A stretch of 12,323 bases of DNA from Aquamicrobium sp. (GCA_014860725.1 JACZJD010000368.1:1-12323), one strand, 5' to 3'. Counted from the first letter of the stretch, positions 1 through 8,164 are shown. The notes: generated by a model not told the origin, from the sequence alone. Numbers and translations are program-made.

Positions 1-1
1 A

Positions 2-151
2 TACAGCGGCAAGGGCACCCGCGTCTCCGATCACCGCCGGCACAACCTGAAGGCGCCGCCGAAGGGGCATCGCTGGGTGCGCGACGGCAACGACTTCCTG
101 CTCGTCGCCGTCGCAACGGGCGTCATCGCTTCCATCGTGACCGGTCGCTGA
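2..151 (+). CDS. RcnB-like periplasmic protein, C-terminal fragment (5' end outside window)
   Basis: Reading from base 2 gives 49 residues ending in TGA at 149-151; the start lies to the left of the window. Visible are the segments KAPPKGHRWVRDGNDFLLV and AVATGVIASIVTGR. A short proline/glycine stretch, then a Trp-Val-Arg motif, then a small hydrophobic 'LLVAVATGVI' tail is the usual C-terminus of the RcnB family. These are small exported proteins; the E. coli member influences nickel and cobalt homeostasis, but most members have no proven function. Only the last part is visible, so the signal peptide and total length cannot be judged. The next frame starts 55 bases downstream on the same strand. 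The family call is from pattern memory, and the metal role is not supported by anything in the window. Confidence 0.6.
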   Translation, partial: YSGKGTRVSDHRRHNLKAPPKGHRWVRDGNDFLLVAVATGVIASIVTGR

Positions 152-185
152 GGGCGTCCGGTCCGATCGGCCGTTCCGATCGCCC
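152..185 (+). terminator. GC-rich hairpin after the RcnB-like gene, possible terminator
   Basis: Immediately after the stop codon, GGGCG (152-156) can pair with CGCCC (181-185). Inside it, a short hairpin with a three-base loop (159-173, centred on the palindrome CCGATCGG at 163-170) can form. There is no T-run after it, so it would be an atypical intrinsic terminator. It could equally be a chance product of the high GC content. The octamer TCCGATCG also occurs twice here (162-169 and 175-182). Confidence 0.25.
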
Positions 186-206
186 ATTGGGCACGAGAGG
201 GCGGGG

Positions 207-371
207 ATGTCCTTCGAAAGGCTCACCATGTTCGAGTTCCAGTATTTTCTGACCGCAGGCCTGACGATGATCGGATTCGTCAGCGCCATGCCGCCGCGGC
301 TGCTCCGCAACCACCTGAAGAACCGCCGCTCGCGGGAGGATCGCCGTTCCAGCGAGGGGAGGCGGCCATGA
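207..371 (+). CDS. Small hypothetical protein, 54 residues, possible single membrane segment
   Basis: The frame runs from ATG 207 to TGA 369-371. GAGAGG at 195-200, six bases before the ATG, is a good ribosome binding site. An internal ATG at 228 also has a fair site (GAAAGG, 216-221) and would give 47 residues beginning MFEFQYFLTAG. The first half is hydrophobic (FQYFLTAGLTMIGFVSAM) and the second half is strongly basic and hydrophilic (several Arg, Lys, Ser, Glu), which would suit a short membrane-anchored peptide with a charged tail. The stop overlaps the ATG of the next frame (ATGA, 368-371), the usual arrangement for translational coupling. I recognise no family. The good ribosome binding sites and the overlap argue that it is real; the short length argues for caution. 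Confidence 0.38.
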   Translation: MSFERLTMFEFQYFLTAGLTMIGFVSAMPPRLLRNHLKNRRSREDRRSSEGRRP

Positions 372-808
372 AGTCCGCGGTCGTCATTCTCGCCCTGCTC
401 GGCTGCGACTGCGACGGCGTCGCCTGCGAATACATCCGGACCGTCACCAGCGACTGGACAAGCGTCGAAAGCTGCGAGGCATCGAGCGACTTTCGGGGAA
501 CGACGGCGGAGACGTCGTCCTATCCGCTGGTGATCGCGCGCTGTTCCGTCGACAGCAGCGATGCCGCCTCCCCCGAAATCGCAGCCAGGGAAGATGCGGG
601 CGCCACGGCGGACGGACAGATCGCGGCCGGCGATGCGAAGGCGGAACGCGGAGCGTCCGGCTGGACCAGGCTCGACGGCAGCCTGCGGGGCCTCGTCGCC
701 GACGGCGCGGCAAGCTCGATCCGGACGATCAGGTCAGGCCTGACGATCCATGCCGGCGAGCCGATCCGCTCGATGTCGAGCCGGGTTCTTGCCAGGCTGT
801 GGAACTGA
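368..808 (+). CDS. Hypothetical Cys-rich small secreted protein with long unrelated tail
   Basis: ATG 368 is preceded by a very strong ribosome binding site, GGGGAGG at 356-362. The 146-residue product begins MKSAVVILALLGCDCDG, a short hydrophobic leader ending in LLGC. This could be a lipobox (Cys13) or simply a short signal sequence. Residues 13-60 are rich in Cys (CDCDG, then ACEYIRTV, SCEAS and VIARCSV) with a conserved-looking SYPLVIARC end. The pattern recalls small exported Cys-containing proteins of rhizobia, but I cannot name a family. The rest (about 60-146) is hydrophilic and Ala/Ser/Gly-rich with no motif. Third codon positions stay G/C rich to the end, which supports coding. The frame overlaps the preceding one by 4 bases and the following small frame by 10. 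No function is proposed. Confidence 0.5.
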   Translation: MKSAVVILALLGCDCDGVACEYIRTVTSDWTSVESCEASSDFRGTTAETSSYPLVIARCSVDSSDAASPEIAAREDAGATADGQIAAGDAKAERGASGWTRLDGSLRGLVADGAASSIRTIRSGLTIHAGEPIRSMSSRVLARLWN

Positions 809-1038
809 CGTCGATGGACGGCTGCAAGATGTCCGGTCGCATCCACGGCGTTCCCGTCCGCGGCGCTCCGATCGATGAAGCGGACATATCCCGGTTCCTC
901 GCCGGCCTGCTGCTGCGCCTCGCGGCGGCGGCATTTGCCGTCGCCCTGGCTTCCGCCGGGCACGGCGTCACCTCGATGGATGGCGCGAAGGTGATCGGGA
1001 CCCTCCATCAGGCGAATGAAACGGGCGCTGCAAGATGA
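799..1038 (+). CDS. Small hypothetical membrane protein overlapping the RND adaptor start
   Basis: The frame runs from GTG 799 (or ATG 814) to TGA 1036-1038 and gives 79 (or 74) residues. Its stop overlaps the adaptor ATG at 1035 (ATGA), and its start overlaps the previous frame. Third positions are mostly G or C across the frame, which favours real coding. Residues about 31-54 (SRFLAGLLLRLAAAAFAVAL and onward) would make one membrane segment. The pentapeptide TSMDG occurs at residues 4-8 and again at 58-62, one copy on each side of the hydrophobic stretch. No convincing ribosome binding site precedes either start, so expression would rely on coupling. I recognise no family. It could be a decayed gene remnant or a leader of the pump operon; existence as a protein is uncertain. 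Confidence 0.3.
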   Translation: MELTSMDGCKMSGRIHGVPVRGAPIDEADISRFLAGLLLRLAAAAFAVALASAGHGVTSMDGAKVIGTLHQANETGAAR

Positions 1039-2234
1039 AGAAGCCTTTCCTCGCATGTCTCCTTGCGGCGGCTGCCCTTGCCGGATGCAGCGGCGAACAG
1101 CAGGGCGGCGCCGCGCCGCCGGGACTGGGTCCCGTGGAAGTCGGTGTCGTCAGCCTGAAAAGCCGGCCGGTTCCGCGAACCGTCGAGCTGCCCGGCCGCG
1201 TGGTTGCCTATGCCACTGCCGAGGTCCGGCCTCAGGTGGACGGCATCGTGCGCAAGGTCGCGTTCCGGGAAGCCGGCACGGTCGAAGCCGGCGACGTGCT
1301 CTACGAGCTCGACGACCGGAAGTTCCAGGCTGCGGTCGCCGCGGCCGAAGCCGCCCTGAAGAAGGCCGAGGCGGCCACAGCGGCGGCCAAGATCACATTC
1401 GACCGCACCGAAACGCTCGCGGCGACCAACGCCGTCAGCGCCCAGACGCTGGACGATGCCCGCTCCTCACTGCTCCAGGCCGAAGCGGAGGAGGAAGCGG
1501 CGAAGGCGGAACTGGAGACGGCCCGGATCAATCTCGACAATACGGTCATACGGGCTCCCATAGACGGCATCATCGGCGTCTCGGCCGTGAGCGTCGGTGC
1601 GCTGGTGACGGCCAACCAGACGAGTGCCTTGGCCACCATCCGCCAGATCGACCCGGTCCATGTCGATCTCGTCGATTCCAGCGCCAATCTTCTGCGCATC
1701 CGAGACGAGGTGGAAGCCGGCCGGCTGGGCCGGGAACGGGGTGTTGCGCCTTCCGTGACGCTGACACTTGAGAACGGCCGCACCTACGCCCGGAAGGGCG
1801 AGATGAAGCTTGCGGAGATGGTTGTCAGCGAGACGAGCGGCACCTTCTCGCTGCGGGCGACCTTCTCCAATCCCGACCGGGTCCTCCTGCCCGGCATGTT
1901 CGTGCGTGCCGAGGTCGACCTCGGCTCGATGCCGAACGCCTTTCTCGTGCCGCAGCGCGCCGTGCAGCGAAGCGCGAGCGGCGATGCGACGCTCTACGTC
2001 GCCTCGGAGGACGAGACGGCCCGGCTTCGCACGATCACGACAAGCGGCTCGCTCGGCAACGACTGGATCGTCATCGACGGCGTCGCCGACGGCGACAGGC
2101 TCGTCGTCGACGGCTTCCAGAAGATTTCGGACGGCGCGGCGATCAAGCCCGTCGAGGCGACGATCGGCGAGGACGGCGTCGTCCGGCAGACGATTTCGTC
2201 GGCCGGCTATGGCGAAGGGGCGCCGGAGCGATGA
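1035..2234 (+). CDS. RND efflux periplasmic adaptor lipoprotein (AcrA/MexA type)
   Basis: This 399-residue protein is the membrane fusion protein that joins the RND pump encoded next to an outer-membrane channel. It opens with MKKPFLACLLAAAALAGC, a lipoprotein signal with lipidated Cys18, so the protein is anchored on the periplasmic face of the inner membrane. Domains in order are: first lipoyl half about 58-94 (VRPQVDGIVRKVAFREAG), a helical hairpin about 95-168 rich in Ala, Glu and Lys, second lipoyl half about 169-205 (TVIRAPIDGIIG), then the beta-barrel and membrane-proximal domains. Length matches AcrA (about 400). There is no strong ribosome binding site before ATG 1035, and the previous small frame ends across it. 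The gene overlaps the pump gene by four bases (ATGA, 2231-2234). Family assignment is firm; substrates cannot be read from sequence. Confidence 0.95.
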   Translation: MKKPFLACLLAAAALAGCSGEQQGGAAPPGLGPVEVGVVSLKSRPVPRTVELPGRVVAYATAEVRPQVDGIVRKVAFREAGTVEAGDVLYELDDRKFQAAVAAAEAALKKAEAATAAAKITFDRTETLAATNAVSAQTLDDARSSLLQAEAEEEAAKAELETARINLDNTVIRAPIDGIIGVSAVSVGALVTANQTSALATIRQIDPVHVDLVDSSANLLRIRDEVEAGRLGRERGVAPSVTLTLENGRTYARKGEMKLAEMVVSETSGTFSLRATFSNPDRVLLPGMFVRAEVDLGSMPNAFLVPQRAVQRSASGDATLYVASEDETARLRTITTSGSLGNDWIVIDGVADGDRLVVDGFQKISDGAAIKPVEATIGEDGVVRQTISSAGYGEGAPER

Positions 2235-5200
2235 GCGCCCACTCCCCCCGCAACGCCATCGCCAGCTTCTTCATCGCCCGCCCGGTGTTCGCAATCGTTC
2301 TGGCGATCGCGACGATGCTTGCGGGCGTCATGGGCATCTACTCGCTGTCGATTTCCCAATATCCCGACATCGCGCCCGTCACGGTGCGCATCAGCGCTAC
2401 CTACAGCGGCGCCACGGCGGAGGCGGTCGAGAACTCCGTGACCCGCAAGATCGAAAGCGCCATGACGGGCCTCGACGGTCTGCTCTACATGGAGTCGACA
2501 TCGAGCACGGGTTCCTCCTCGATATCCCTGACCTTCGACAACGGCACCGATCCGGAACTCGCCCAGGTCGAGGTCCAGAACAAGCTGGCCCGGGTCGAAT
2601 CCCAACTGCCCGAATCCGTGCAGAACCAGGGCGTGCGCGTCAGCCGCTCTCCTTCCGGCATCCTGATGATCGGCAACATCGTCTCGCGGGACGGGCGCTA
2701 CTCCTCCGACGAGCTGTCCGACATCATGTCGAGCCAGATCGAGGAGCGCATCGAACGCCTCGAAGGCGTGGGGTCGGTGCAGTCCTTCGGCTCCGGCTAC
2801 GCCATGCGGATATGGCTCGATCCCGACCTGATGCAGAAGTACCAGCTGGTGCCCGGCGACGTCACGTCCGCGATCAGCGGGCAGAACGTGCAGGTCGCGG
2901 CCGGCGCGATCGGCGCCACCCCCGTCGTCGCCGGCCAGCAGCTCAAGGCCAACATCATCGCGCGGACGCAGATGTCGTCCGCCGAGGAATTCCAGCGGAT
3001 CATCCTCAAGACGTCGACGGACGGCTCCGTGGTGCGGCTCGCCGACGTGGCCCGCGTCGAGATCGGTCTCGAAAGCTACGGGCAGAGCTCCAGCTACAAC
3101 GGCGTGCCGGCGGCCGGCTTCGGCGTGCAGCTCGCCTCCGGGGCCAATGCGATCACGACGGCGCGGCTCGTCCATGCCGAGCTCGACGGCCTCGCCGGCT
3201 CGCTGCCCGAGGGTGTCGAGGTCGCCTATTCCTACGAGACGACGCCGTTCGTGGAACTGTCGATCGAGAAGGTGGTGGAGACCCTGATCGAGGCGATCAT
3301 CCTCGTCTTCGTCGTGCTTCTCCTCTTCCTGCAGAACCTGCGCGCGACGCTCATCCCGATGATCGCCGTGCCGGTCGTGCTTCTGGGGACGTTCGGCGTT
3401 CTCGCCATGCTCGGCTACTCGATCAACATGCTGACCATGTTCGCCATGGTGCTGGCGATCGGCCTCCTGGTCGACGACGCCATCGTCGTCGTGGAGAATG
3501 TCGAGCGCATCATGCGCGACGAGAAGCTGCCGGCGCGCGAGGCGACCGAGAAATCGATGGGCGAGATCACCGGCGCGCTTCTCGGCATCGCGCTGGTGCT
3601 GACCGCCGTGTTCATCCCGATGGCGTTCTTCTCCGGCTCCGTCGGCGTCATCTACCGGCAGTTCTCCGTGACCATCGCCAGCGCCATGCTGCTCTCGGTC
3701 CTCGTCGCGGTGATCCTGACGCCGGCGCTGTGCGCGGTCATGCTCAGGCCCTCGCATGAAGGGTTCATCTCCCGCTGGCTCGGCTGGTTCGAGCGCGGAC
3801 TGGAGCGGATGACCGGCGGATATGCGCGGTCGGTTCGCCGCCTCGTGGCGCGCCCGCTGCGCATGTTCGCGCTCTTCGCGGTGCTGATCGCGGCGGCCTA
3901 CGGCCTCTTCACGCAATTGCCGAGCTCGTTCCTGCCGGAAGAGGATCAGGGCGTGCTGATGACGCAGATCACCCTGCCGGCCGGCGCCAATGCCGCCCGC
4001 ACGCAGGCGGTGATCGACTTGGTCGAGGACTATTACCTGACGCAGGAGACGGACGCGGTCCAGAGCGTGTTCATGACGCTCGGCTTCGGCTTCAGCGGCA
4101 GCGGCGAGAACTCAGCGATGGGCTTCGTCCGGCTGAAGGACTTCGACCTTCGCAGCGACGAGCGTCTTTCCGCCGCCGCCGTCGCGCAGCGCGCCTCTGC
4201 CCACTTCGCGCAGATCCGCGATGCGGAGGTGTTCGTGCTGGCGCCGCCAGCAATCCAGGGCCTCGGCCAGACCAGCGGCTTCTCGATGTATCTGGAGGAT
4301 ACCGGCAATCGGGGCCGCGACGCGCTGACGGCCGCCAGCAATGCGCTGGCCGATGCCGCCGCCGCCAACTCCGTGATCGAGAACATCCGCGGCAATACCC
4401 GCACACTGGAAGCCCAGCTCAAGATCGACATCGACCAGGAAAAGGCGGGAGCCTTCGGGATCGATGTCTCGGCGATCGACAGCCTCATCACCACCGCCTT
4501 CTCCGGCACCAACGTCAACGACTTCGTCTACAGGGGGGAGATCAAGCCGGTCTATGTCCAGGCCGATGCTCCCTTCCGCATGCAGCCCGACGACATCAAC
4601 CGCTGGTATGCGAGGAACGACGGCGGCGAGATGGTGCCGTTCTCGGCCTTTGCGACGACGCAGTGGGTGCAGGGCTCGCCTTCGCTCGCGCGCTTCAACG
4701 GCACGGCTGCGGTCTCGATCAGCGGGTCGGCCGCGCCCGGGGCCAGCTCCGGCGACGCCATGGACGAGGCGGAACACCTCGTTGCCGAGCTTCCGGGCGG
4801 CTACACCGAGTCATGGTCCGGCCTCTCCTACCAGGAGCGGCTCGCCGGATCGCAGGCGGCGATGCTCTACGCCGTGTCGATCCTCGTCGTCTTCCTGTGC
4901 CTGGCGGCGCTCTACGAAAGCTGGTCGATCCCCTTCTCCGTCATCTTCGCCGTGCCTGTCGGCGTGTTCGGGGCGCTGCTTGTCGCGTGGACATTCGATC
5001 AGGCCAACGACGTCTATTTCAAGGTCGGATTGCTCACCACGATCGGCCTGACCGCCAAGAACGCGATCCTGATCGTGGAATTCGCCCGCGACCTGATGGC
5101 GCGGGGGAGGAATGCGGTCGAGGCCGTGGCCGAAGCGGCGCGGCTGCGGCTGCGGCCGATCCTGATGACCTCGCTCGCCTTCATTCTCGGCGTGCTGCCG

Positions 5201-5389
5201 CTCGCCCGCGCGACCGGAGCCGGATCGGCCGCCCAGAACGCGATCGGCATCGGCGTCATGGGCGGCATGATCTCGGCAACCGTGCTCGGCGTGTTCTTCG
5301 TCCCGCTCCTCTTCGTGAGCGTGTCCCGGCTGACGGAGAAGTGGCGCAAGGTCCATGGCGGCCGCGGACAGGAAACGACCGGTGCGTAG
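2231..5389 (+). CDS. RND multidrug efflux transporter, HAE1 family (AcrB/MexB type)
   Basis: This 1052-residue inner-membrane transporter is predicted to exchange protons for hydrophobic compounds and pass them to the periplasmic adaptor and outer channel. The family hallmarks are present. The N-terminal helix carries FFIARPVFAIVLAIATMLAG and QYPDIAPVTVRISATYSGA follows. TM4 has AIGLLVDDAIVVVENVERIM, with the proton-relay pair Asp415-Asp416, and TM10 has TIGLTAKNAILIVEFARDL, with relay Lys943. Two large periplasmic loops lie between TM1-TM2 and TM7-TM8, giving the standard duplicated layout and normal length (AcrB is 1049). All catalytic positions I can locate are intact and the frame is unbroken. 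It is coupled to the adaptor gene by ATGA, and the outer-membrane factor starts 15 bases downstream. Antibiotic, detergent or plant-compound export are all possible, and the substrate is unknown. Confidence 0.97.
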   Translation: MSAHSPRNAIASFFIARPVFAIVLAIATMLAGVMGIYSLSISQYPDIAPVTVRISATYSGATAEAVENSVTRKIESAMTGLDGLLYMESTSSTGSSSISLTFDNGTDPELAQVEVQNKLARVESQLPESVQNQGVRVSRSPSGILMIGNIVSRDGRYSSDELSDIMSSQIEERIERLEGVGSVQSFGSGYAMRIWLDPDLMQKYQLVPGDVTSAISGQNVQVAAGAIGATPVVAGQQLKANIIARTQMSSAEEFQRIILKTSTDGSVVRLADVARVEIGLESYGQSSSYNGVPAAGFGVQLASGANAITTARLVHAELDGLAGSLPEGVEVAYSYETTPFVELSIEKVVETLIEAIILVFVVLLLFLQNLRATLIPMIAVPVVLLGTFGVLAMLGYSINMLTMFAMVLAIGLLVDDAIVVVENVERIMRDEKLPAREATEKSMGEITGALLGIALVLTAVFIPMAFFSGSVGVIYRQFSVTIASAMLLSVLVAVILTPALCAVMLRPSHEGFISRWLGWFERGLERMTGGYARSVRRLVARPLRMFALFAVLIAAAYGLFTQLPSSFLPEEDQGVLMTQITLPAGANAARTQAVIDLVEDYYLTQETDAVQSVFMTLGFGFSGSGENSAMGFVRLKDFDLRSDERLSAAAVAQRASAHFAQIRDAEVFVLAPPAIQGLGQTSGFSMYLEDTGNRGRDALTAASNALADAAAANSVIENIRGNTRTLEAQLKIDIDQEKAGAFGIDVSAIDSLITTAFSGTNVNDFVYRGEIKPVYVQADAPFRMQPDDINRWYARNDGGEMVPFSAFATTQWVQGSPSLARFNGTAAVSISGSAAPGASSGDAMDEAEHLVAELPGGYTESWSGLSYQERLAGSQAAMLYAVSILVVFLCLAALYESWSIPFSVIFAVPVGVFGALLVAWTFDQANDVYFKVGLLTTIGLTAKNAILIVEFARDLMARGRNAVEAVAEAARLRLRPILMTSLAFILGVLPLARATGAGSAAQNAIGIGVMGGMISATVLGVFFVPLLFVSVSRLTEKWRKVHGGRGQETTGA

Positions 5390-5404
5390 AAGGGGGCAGT
5401 CATC

Positions 5405-6928
5405 GTGACGGCATCAAACGCGACAGCGCCGCGACAGCGGCGGCGGGGAACGGTTTCGACGGTCATGCTGACGGCGGCGCTGCTGTCCGGCTGCGTGGTC
5501 GGGCCGGACTACCAGAGGCCCTTCATCGCCCTGCCCGCAGCGTGGAGCGACGCCGGGAAGGCTGCGCCGTCGCGACCTCCCGAACTGGCCGAATGGTGGC
5601 GGCGGCTCAACGATCCGCTGCTGGACGAGCTCGTCGCGGAAGCCGTCGCCGGCAATCTCGACGTCGCCGCCTCGAAGGCGAAAATCCGCGAGGCGCGCGC
5701 GAGCTACCGGCAGAGCGCGGGCACCCTGTTTCCCTCGGCAAGCGGGTCCGGCAGCGCCAGCCGCAACAAAAGCGCATCGTCGTCCTCCGGCGCGGGCGAC
5801 ACCTACAGCCAGTTCCAGGCCGGCTTCGATGCCAGTTGGGAGGTCGATCTGTTCGGCGCGAACCGGCGAGGCGTGGAGGCGGCGCGCTATGGGATGGACG
5901 CGGCCGAAGAGGAGCTGCGCGTGACGCTGCTGACGCTGGTCGGCGATGTGACGGCGAACTATGTCGAGGCCCGCGGTTATCAGGCCCGCATCGCGCTTGC
6001 CCGCCGGACGGCGGCGTCGCAGAACGAGTCGGCCGCCCTCACCCGCACGAAGCTCGAGGCCGGCGCGGCGTCGGCCGTCGATGTCGCCAACGCATCGGGG
6101 CAGGCCGCCAGCACGGCGGCCGCCATTCCCGAACTCGAGGCGGTCTATGCGCAGACGGTGCACCGGCTCTCCGTGCTGACGGGCCGGCCGCCGGCGGCCC
6201 TGACGGAGCGCCTCGGGAAGCACGCGCCGATCCCGCGGCCGAAGCTGCCGATCCCGACCGGCATCCCCGCGGATATCCTGCTGACGCGGCCGGACGTGCG
6301 GATGGCGGAGCGGCAATATGCGCAGGCAACCGCAAGGATCGGCCAGGCCGAGGCCGCGCGCTATCCGGGCGTCAGCCTGACCGGCAACGTCGCGACCTCG
6401 GGCCTGAAGCTCGGCGATCTCGGCAAGAGCTCGTCGATCAGCTGGGCGTTCGGGCCGACGCTGACCGTCCCCGTCTTCAACGCCGGCCAGCTCGCAGCCG
6501 CCGTCGAGGTCGCGCAGGCGCAGCGCGACCAGTCCTTCATCGCCTATCGCGCCTCGGTCCTGACGGCGCTGGAGGACGTCGAGAACGCCATCGTCGCCCT
6601 TGCGCAGGAGCGCATCCGCAACGGCAGGCTCGCCTCCTCGGTCGAGCGCTACCGCGAGGCCGTCACGCTGTCGCGCAGCCTCTACGAGGCGGGCTCGGCG
6701 AGCTTCCTCGACCTCCTAACCGCCGAGCGCTCGCTCTATTCGGCCGAGGACGCGCTGATCCAGAGCCGGGTGTCGATCACGACCAGCTACATCGCGCTGA
6801 ACAAGGCGCTGGGCGGCGGATGGAACGGCCATGTCGACACCGCCACGCCGGAGGTCGTCGACACCGGCACCGGCCCTCACCTGCGCCGGCCCGACGGCTC
6901 CCCGACGACGGTCGCTGCGGGACGTTGA
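5405..6928 (+). CDS. Outer-membrane efflux lipoprotein, NodT/OprM family
   Basis: This 507-residue protein should form the trimeric outer-membrane channel-tunnel of a tripartite pump. I chose GTG 5405 because AAGGGGG at 5390-5396 sits eight bases before it. The signal has an RQRRR basic region, a hydrophobic core and the lipobox LLSGC with Cys30, directly followed by VVGPDYQRP, the hallmark start of mature NodT/OprM proteins. Two repeated halves follow, each with long helices; the second shows TRPDVRMAERQYAQATARIG and a VPVFNAGQ segment, and the repeat ends at YIALNKALGGGW as usual. About 35 hydrophilic residues follow that point. The gene lies between an RND pump and a MacAB pair and is the only channel gene in the window, so it probably serves both. 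Confidence 0.95.
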   Translation: MTASNATAPRQRRRGTVSTVMLTAALLSGCVVGPDYQRPFIALPAAWSDAGKAAPSRPPELAEWWRRLNDPLLDELVAEAVAGNLDVAASKAKIREARASYRQSAGTLFPSASGSGSASRNKSASSSSGAGDTYSQFQAGFDASWEVDLFGANRRGVEAARYGMDAAEEELRVTLLTLVGDVTANYVEARGYQARIALARRTAASQNESAALTRTKLEAGAASAVDVANASGQAASTAAAIPELEAVYAQTVHRLSVLTGRPPAALTERLGKHAPIPRPKLPIPTGIPADILLTRPDVRMAERQYAQATARIGQAEAARYPGVSLTGNVATSGLKLGDLGKSSSISWAFGPTLTVPVFNAGQLAAAVEVAQAQRDQSFIAYRASVLTALEDVENAIVALAQERIRNGRLASSVERYREAVTLSRSLYEAGSASFLDLLTAERSLYSAEDALIQSRVSITTSYIALNKALGGGWNGHVDTATPEVVDTGTGPHLRRPDGSPTTVAAGR

Positions 6929-6950
6929 ACGTGGGCGAACGGAGCGGCCG

Positions 6951-8162
6951 ATGAAGACCGGGAAGATCATCGGCGCGGGCCTCGCCGCCGCCGGCATCGT
7001 CGTTGCCGGCTATCTCGTCTGGCAGAAATTCTTCACCGAGCAGGCGCCGGCGCTGCTGACGGCGGCGGTCTCGCGCGGCGACGTCGAGGAGACGGTTCTC
7101 GCGACCGGTACGCTGAAGCCCGTGAGGCTGGTGGCGGTGGGCGCGCAGGTGTCCGGCCGCATCACCGCCGTGAACGTGGAGCTCGGCCAGTCGGTCGAGG
7201 CCGGCGACCTGATCGCGGAGATCGACTCGGTCACGCAGGAGAACGCGCTGCGCACGGCGGAAGCGTCGCTCGCCAACCTGAAGGCGCAGCGCCAGGAGAG
7301 GGAGGCGACGCTCGCCCTCAACGAGAAGACGCTCGCCCGCCAGGAGCGGATGCTGCAAGGCAGGGCGGTGTCGCAGGCCGACTATGAAAGCGCGCTCGCC
7401 GCCGTCGCGGAGGCGCAGGCGCAGATCGCCTCGCTCGACGCCCAGATCACCGCCGGCGAAATCGCCATCGAGACCGCCCGCGCCGATCTCGGCTACACCA
7501 GGATCACGGCTCCCATCGACGGCACGGTGCTGGCGATCGTCAGCCAGGAGGGCCAGACCGTCAACGCAACGCAATCCACGCCCACCATCGTCATCCTGGG
7601 ACAGCTGGAGACGATGACGGTGCGCGCGGAGATATCGGAAGCCGACATCGTCAAGGTCGCGCCGGGCCAGCCGCTGTGGTTCACGATCGTCGGCGAGCCG
7701 GACCGCCGCCACGATGCGGTGCTGGAATCGATCGAGCCGGCGCCCGAGTCGATCCGGAACGATACCAGCATCACCTCGTCGATGACGACGAGCACGTCGA
7801 CGTCCTCCTCCGAGGCGATCTATTACAACGGCATCTTCAACGTTCCCAACGCCGATGGCCGGCTCAGGACGTACATGACCGCGCAGGTCAACATCGTCCT
7901 CGGCCAAGCCAGGGGCGTGCTGACGGTCCCCGCATCGGCGCTCGGCGCCAGGGGTGCGGACGGCCTCTATGCGGTGCGGCTCGTCGCCGCGAACGGAGAC
8001 GTGACCGAACGCAGGGTCGGGATCGGATTGAACGACAAGGTGACGGCCGAGGTTCTGAGCGGCCTCGCCGAGGGCGACGTCGTGGTGACGGGGGAAGCGA
8101 CGGCTGAGGCCGCGTCGAACGGCTTCGGCGGCGGGCCCGGCGGTCCGCCGATGGGATTCTGA
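6951..8162 (+). CDS. macA: MacA-type periplasmic adaptor of an ABC efflux pump
   Basis: This is a 403-residue membrane fusion protein for the MacB transporter encoded two bases downstream. I chose ATG 6951 because GGAG at 6941-6944 lies six bases upstream and an uncleaved N-terminal anchor follows ([20 protein letters not shown], residues 5-24), typical of MacA and unlike the lipoprotein RND adaptor. A longer in-frame start at 6831 would lie inside the preceding gene. Domains are: lipoyl half about 60-92 ([18 protein letters not shown]), a helical hairpin about 94-180, second lipoyl half with [20 protein letters not shown], then a beta-barrel and a membrane-proximal domain with [20 protein letters not shown]. 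Residues 272-287 are almost all Ser/Thr (14 of 16), a linker absent from E. coli MacA as I recall it. The C-terminus is Gly/Pro rich. Confidence 0.9.
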   Translation: MKTGKIIGAGLAAAGIVVAGYLVWQKFFTEQAPALLTAAVSRGDVEETVLATGTLKPVRLVAVGAQVSGRITAVNVELGQSVEAGDLIAEIDSVTQENALRTAEASLANLKAQRQEREATLALNEKTLARQERMLQGRAVSQADYESALAAVAEAQAQIASLDAQITAGEIAIETARADLGYTRITAPIDGTVLAIVSQEGQTVNATQSTPTIVILGQLETMTVRAEISEADIVKVAPGQPLWFTIVGEPDRRHDAVLESIEPAPESIRNDTSITSSMTTSTSTSSSEAIYYNGIFNVPNADGRLRTYMTAQVNIVLGQARGVLTVPASALGARGADGLYAVRLVAANGDVTERRVGIGLNDKVTAEVLSGLAEGDVVVTGEATAEAASNGFGGGPGGPPMGF

Positions 8163-8164
8163 CG

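Noticed and set aside
520..1056. Minus-strand frame of 178 codons, considered as a divergent repressor upstream of the pump
   Set aside because: No helix-turn-helix or other regulator pattern is visible. Composition is shadow-like, and it overlaps plus-strand frames that have ribosome binding sites.
1810..3759. Plus-strand 649-codon frame overlapping adaptor and pump genes
   Set aside because: It is Arg/Pro/Ser-rich out-of-frame translation of the two real genes.
2207..3916. Minus-strand open frame of 569 codons antisense to the RND pump
   Set aside because: It is rich in His, Asp, Arg and Gly and without motifs, the usual shadow of a high-GC gene. The opposite frame has full RND hallmarks.
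6831..6950. Longer start for the MacA-like gene inside the channel gene
   Set aside because: The 40 extra codons overlap the end of the channel gene. ATG 6951 has a ribosome binding site and gives a normal N-terminal anchor.
4663..6954. Plus-strand 763-codon frame across the end of the pump and the channel gene
   Set aside because: It is Arg/Gly-rich out-of-frame translation of genes with clear family signatures.
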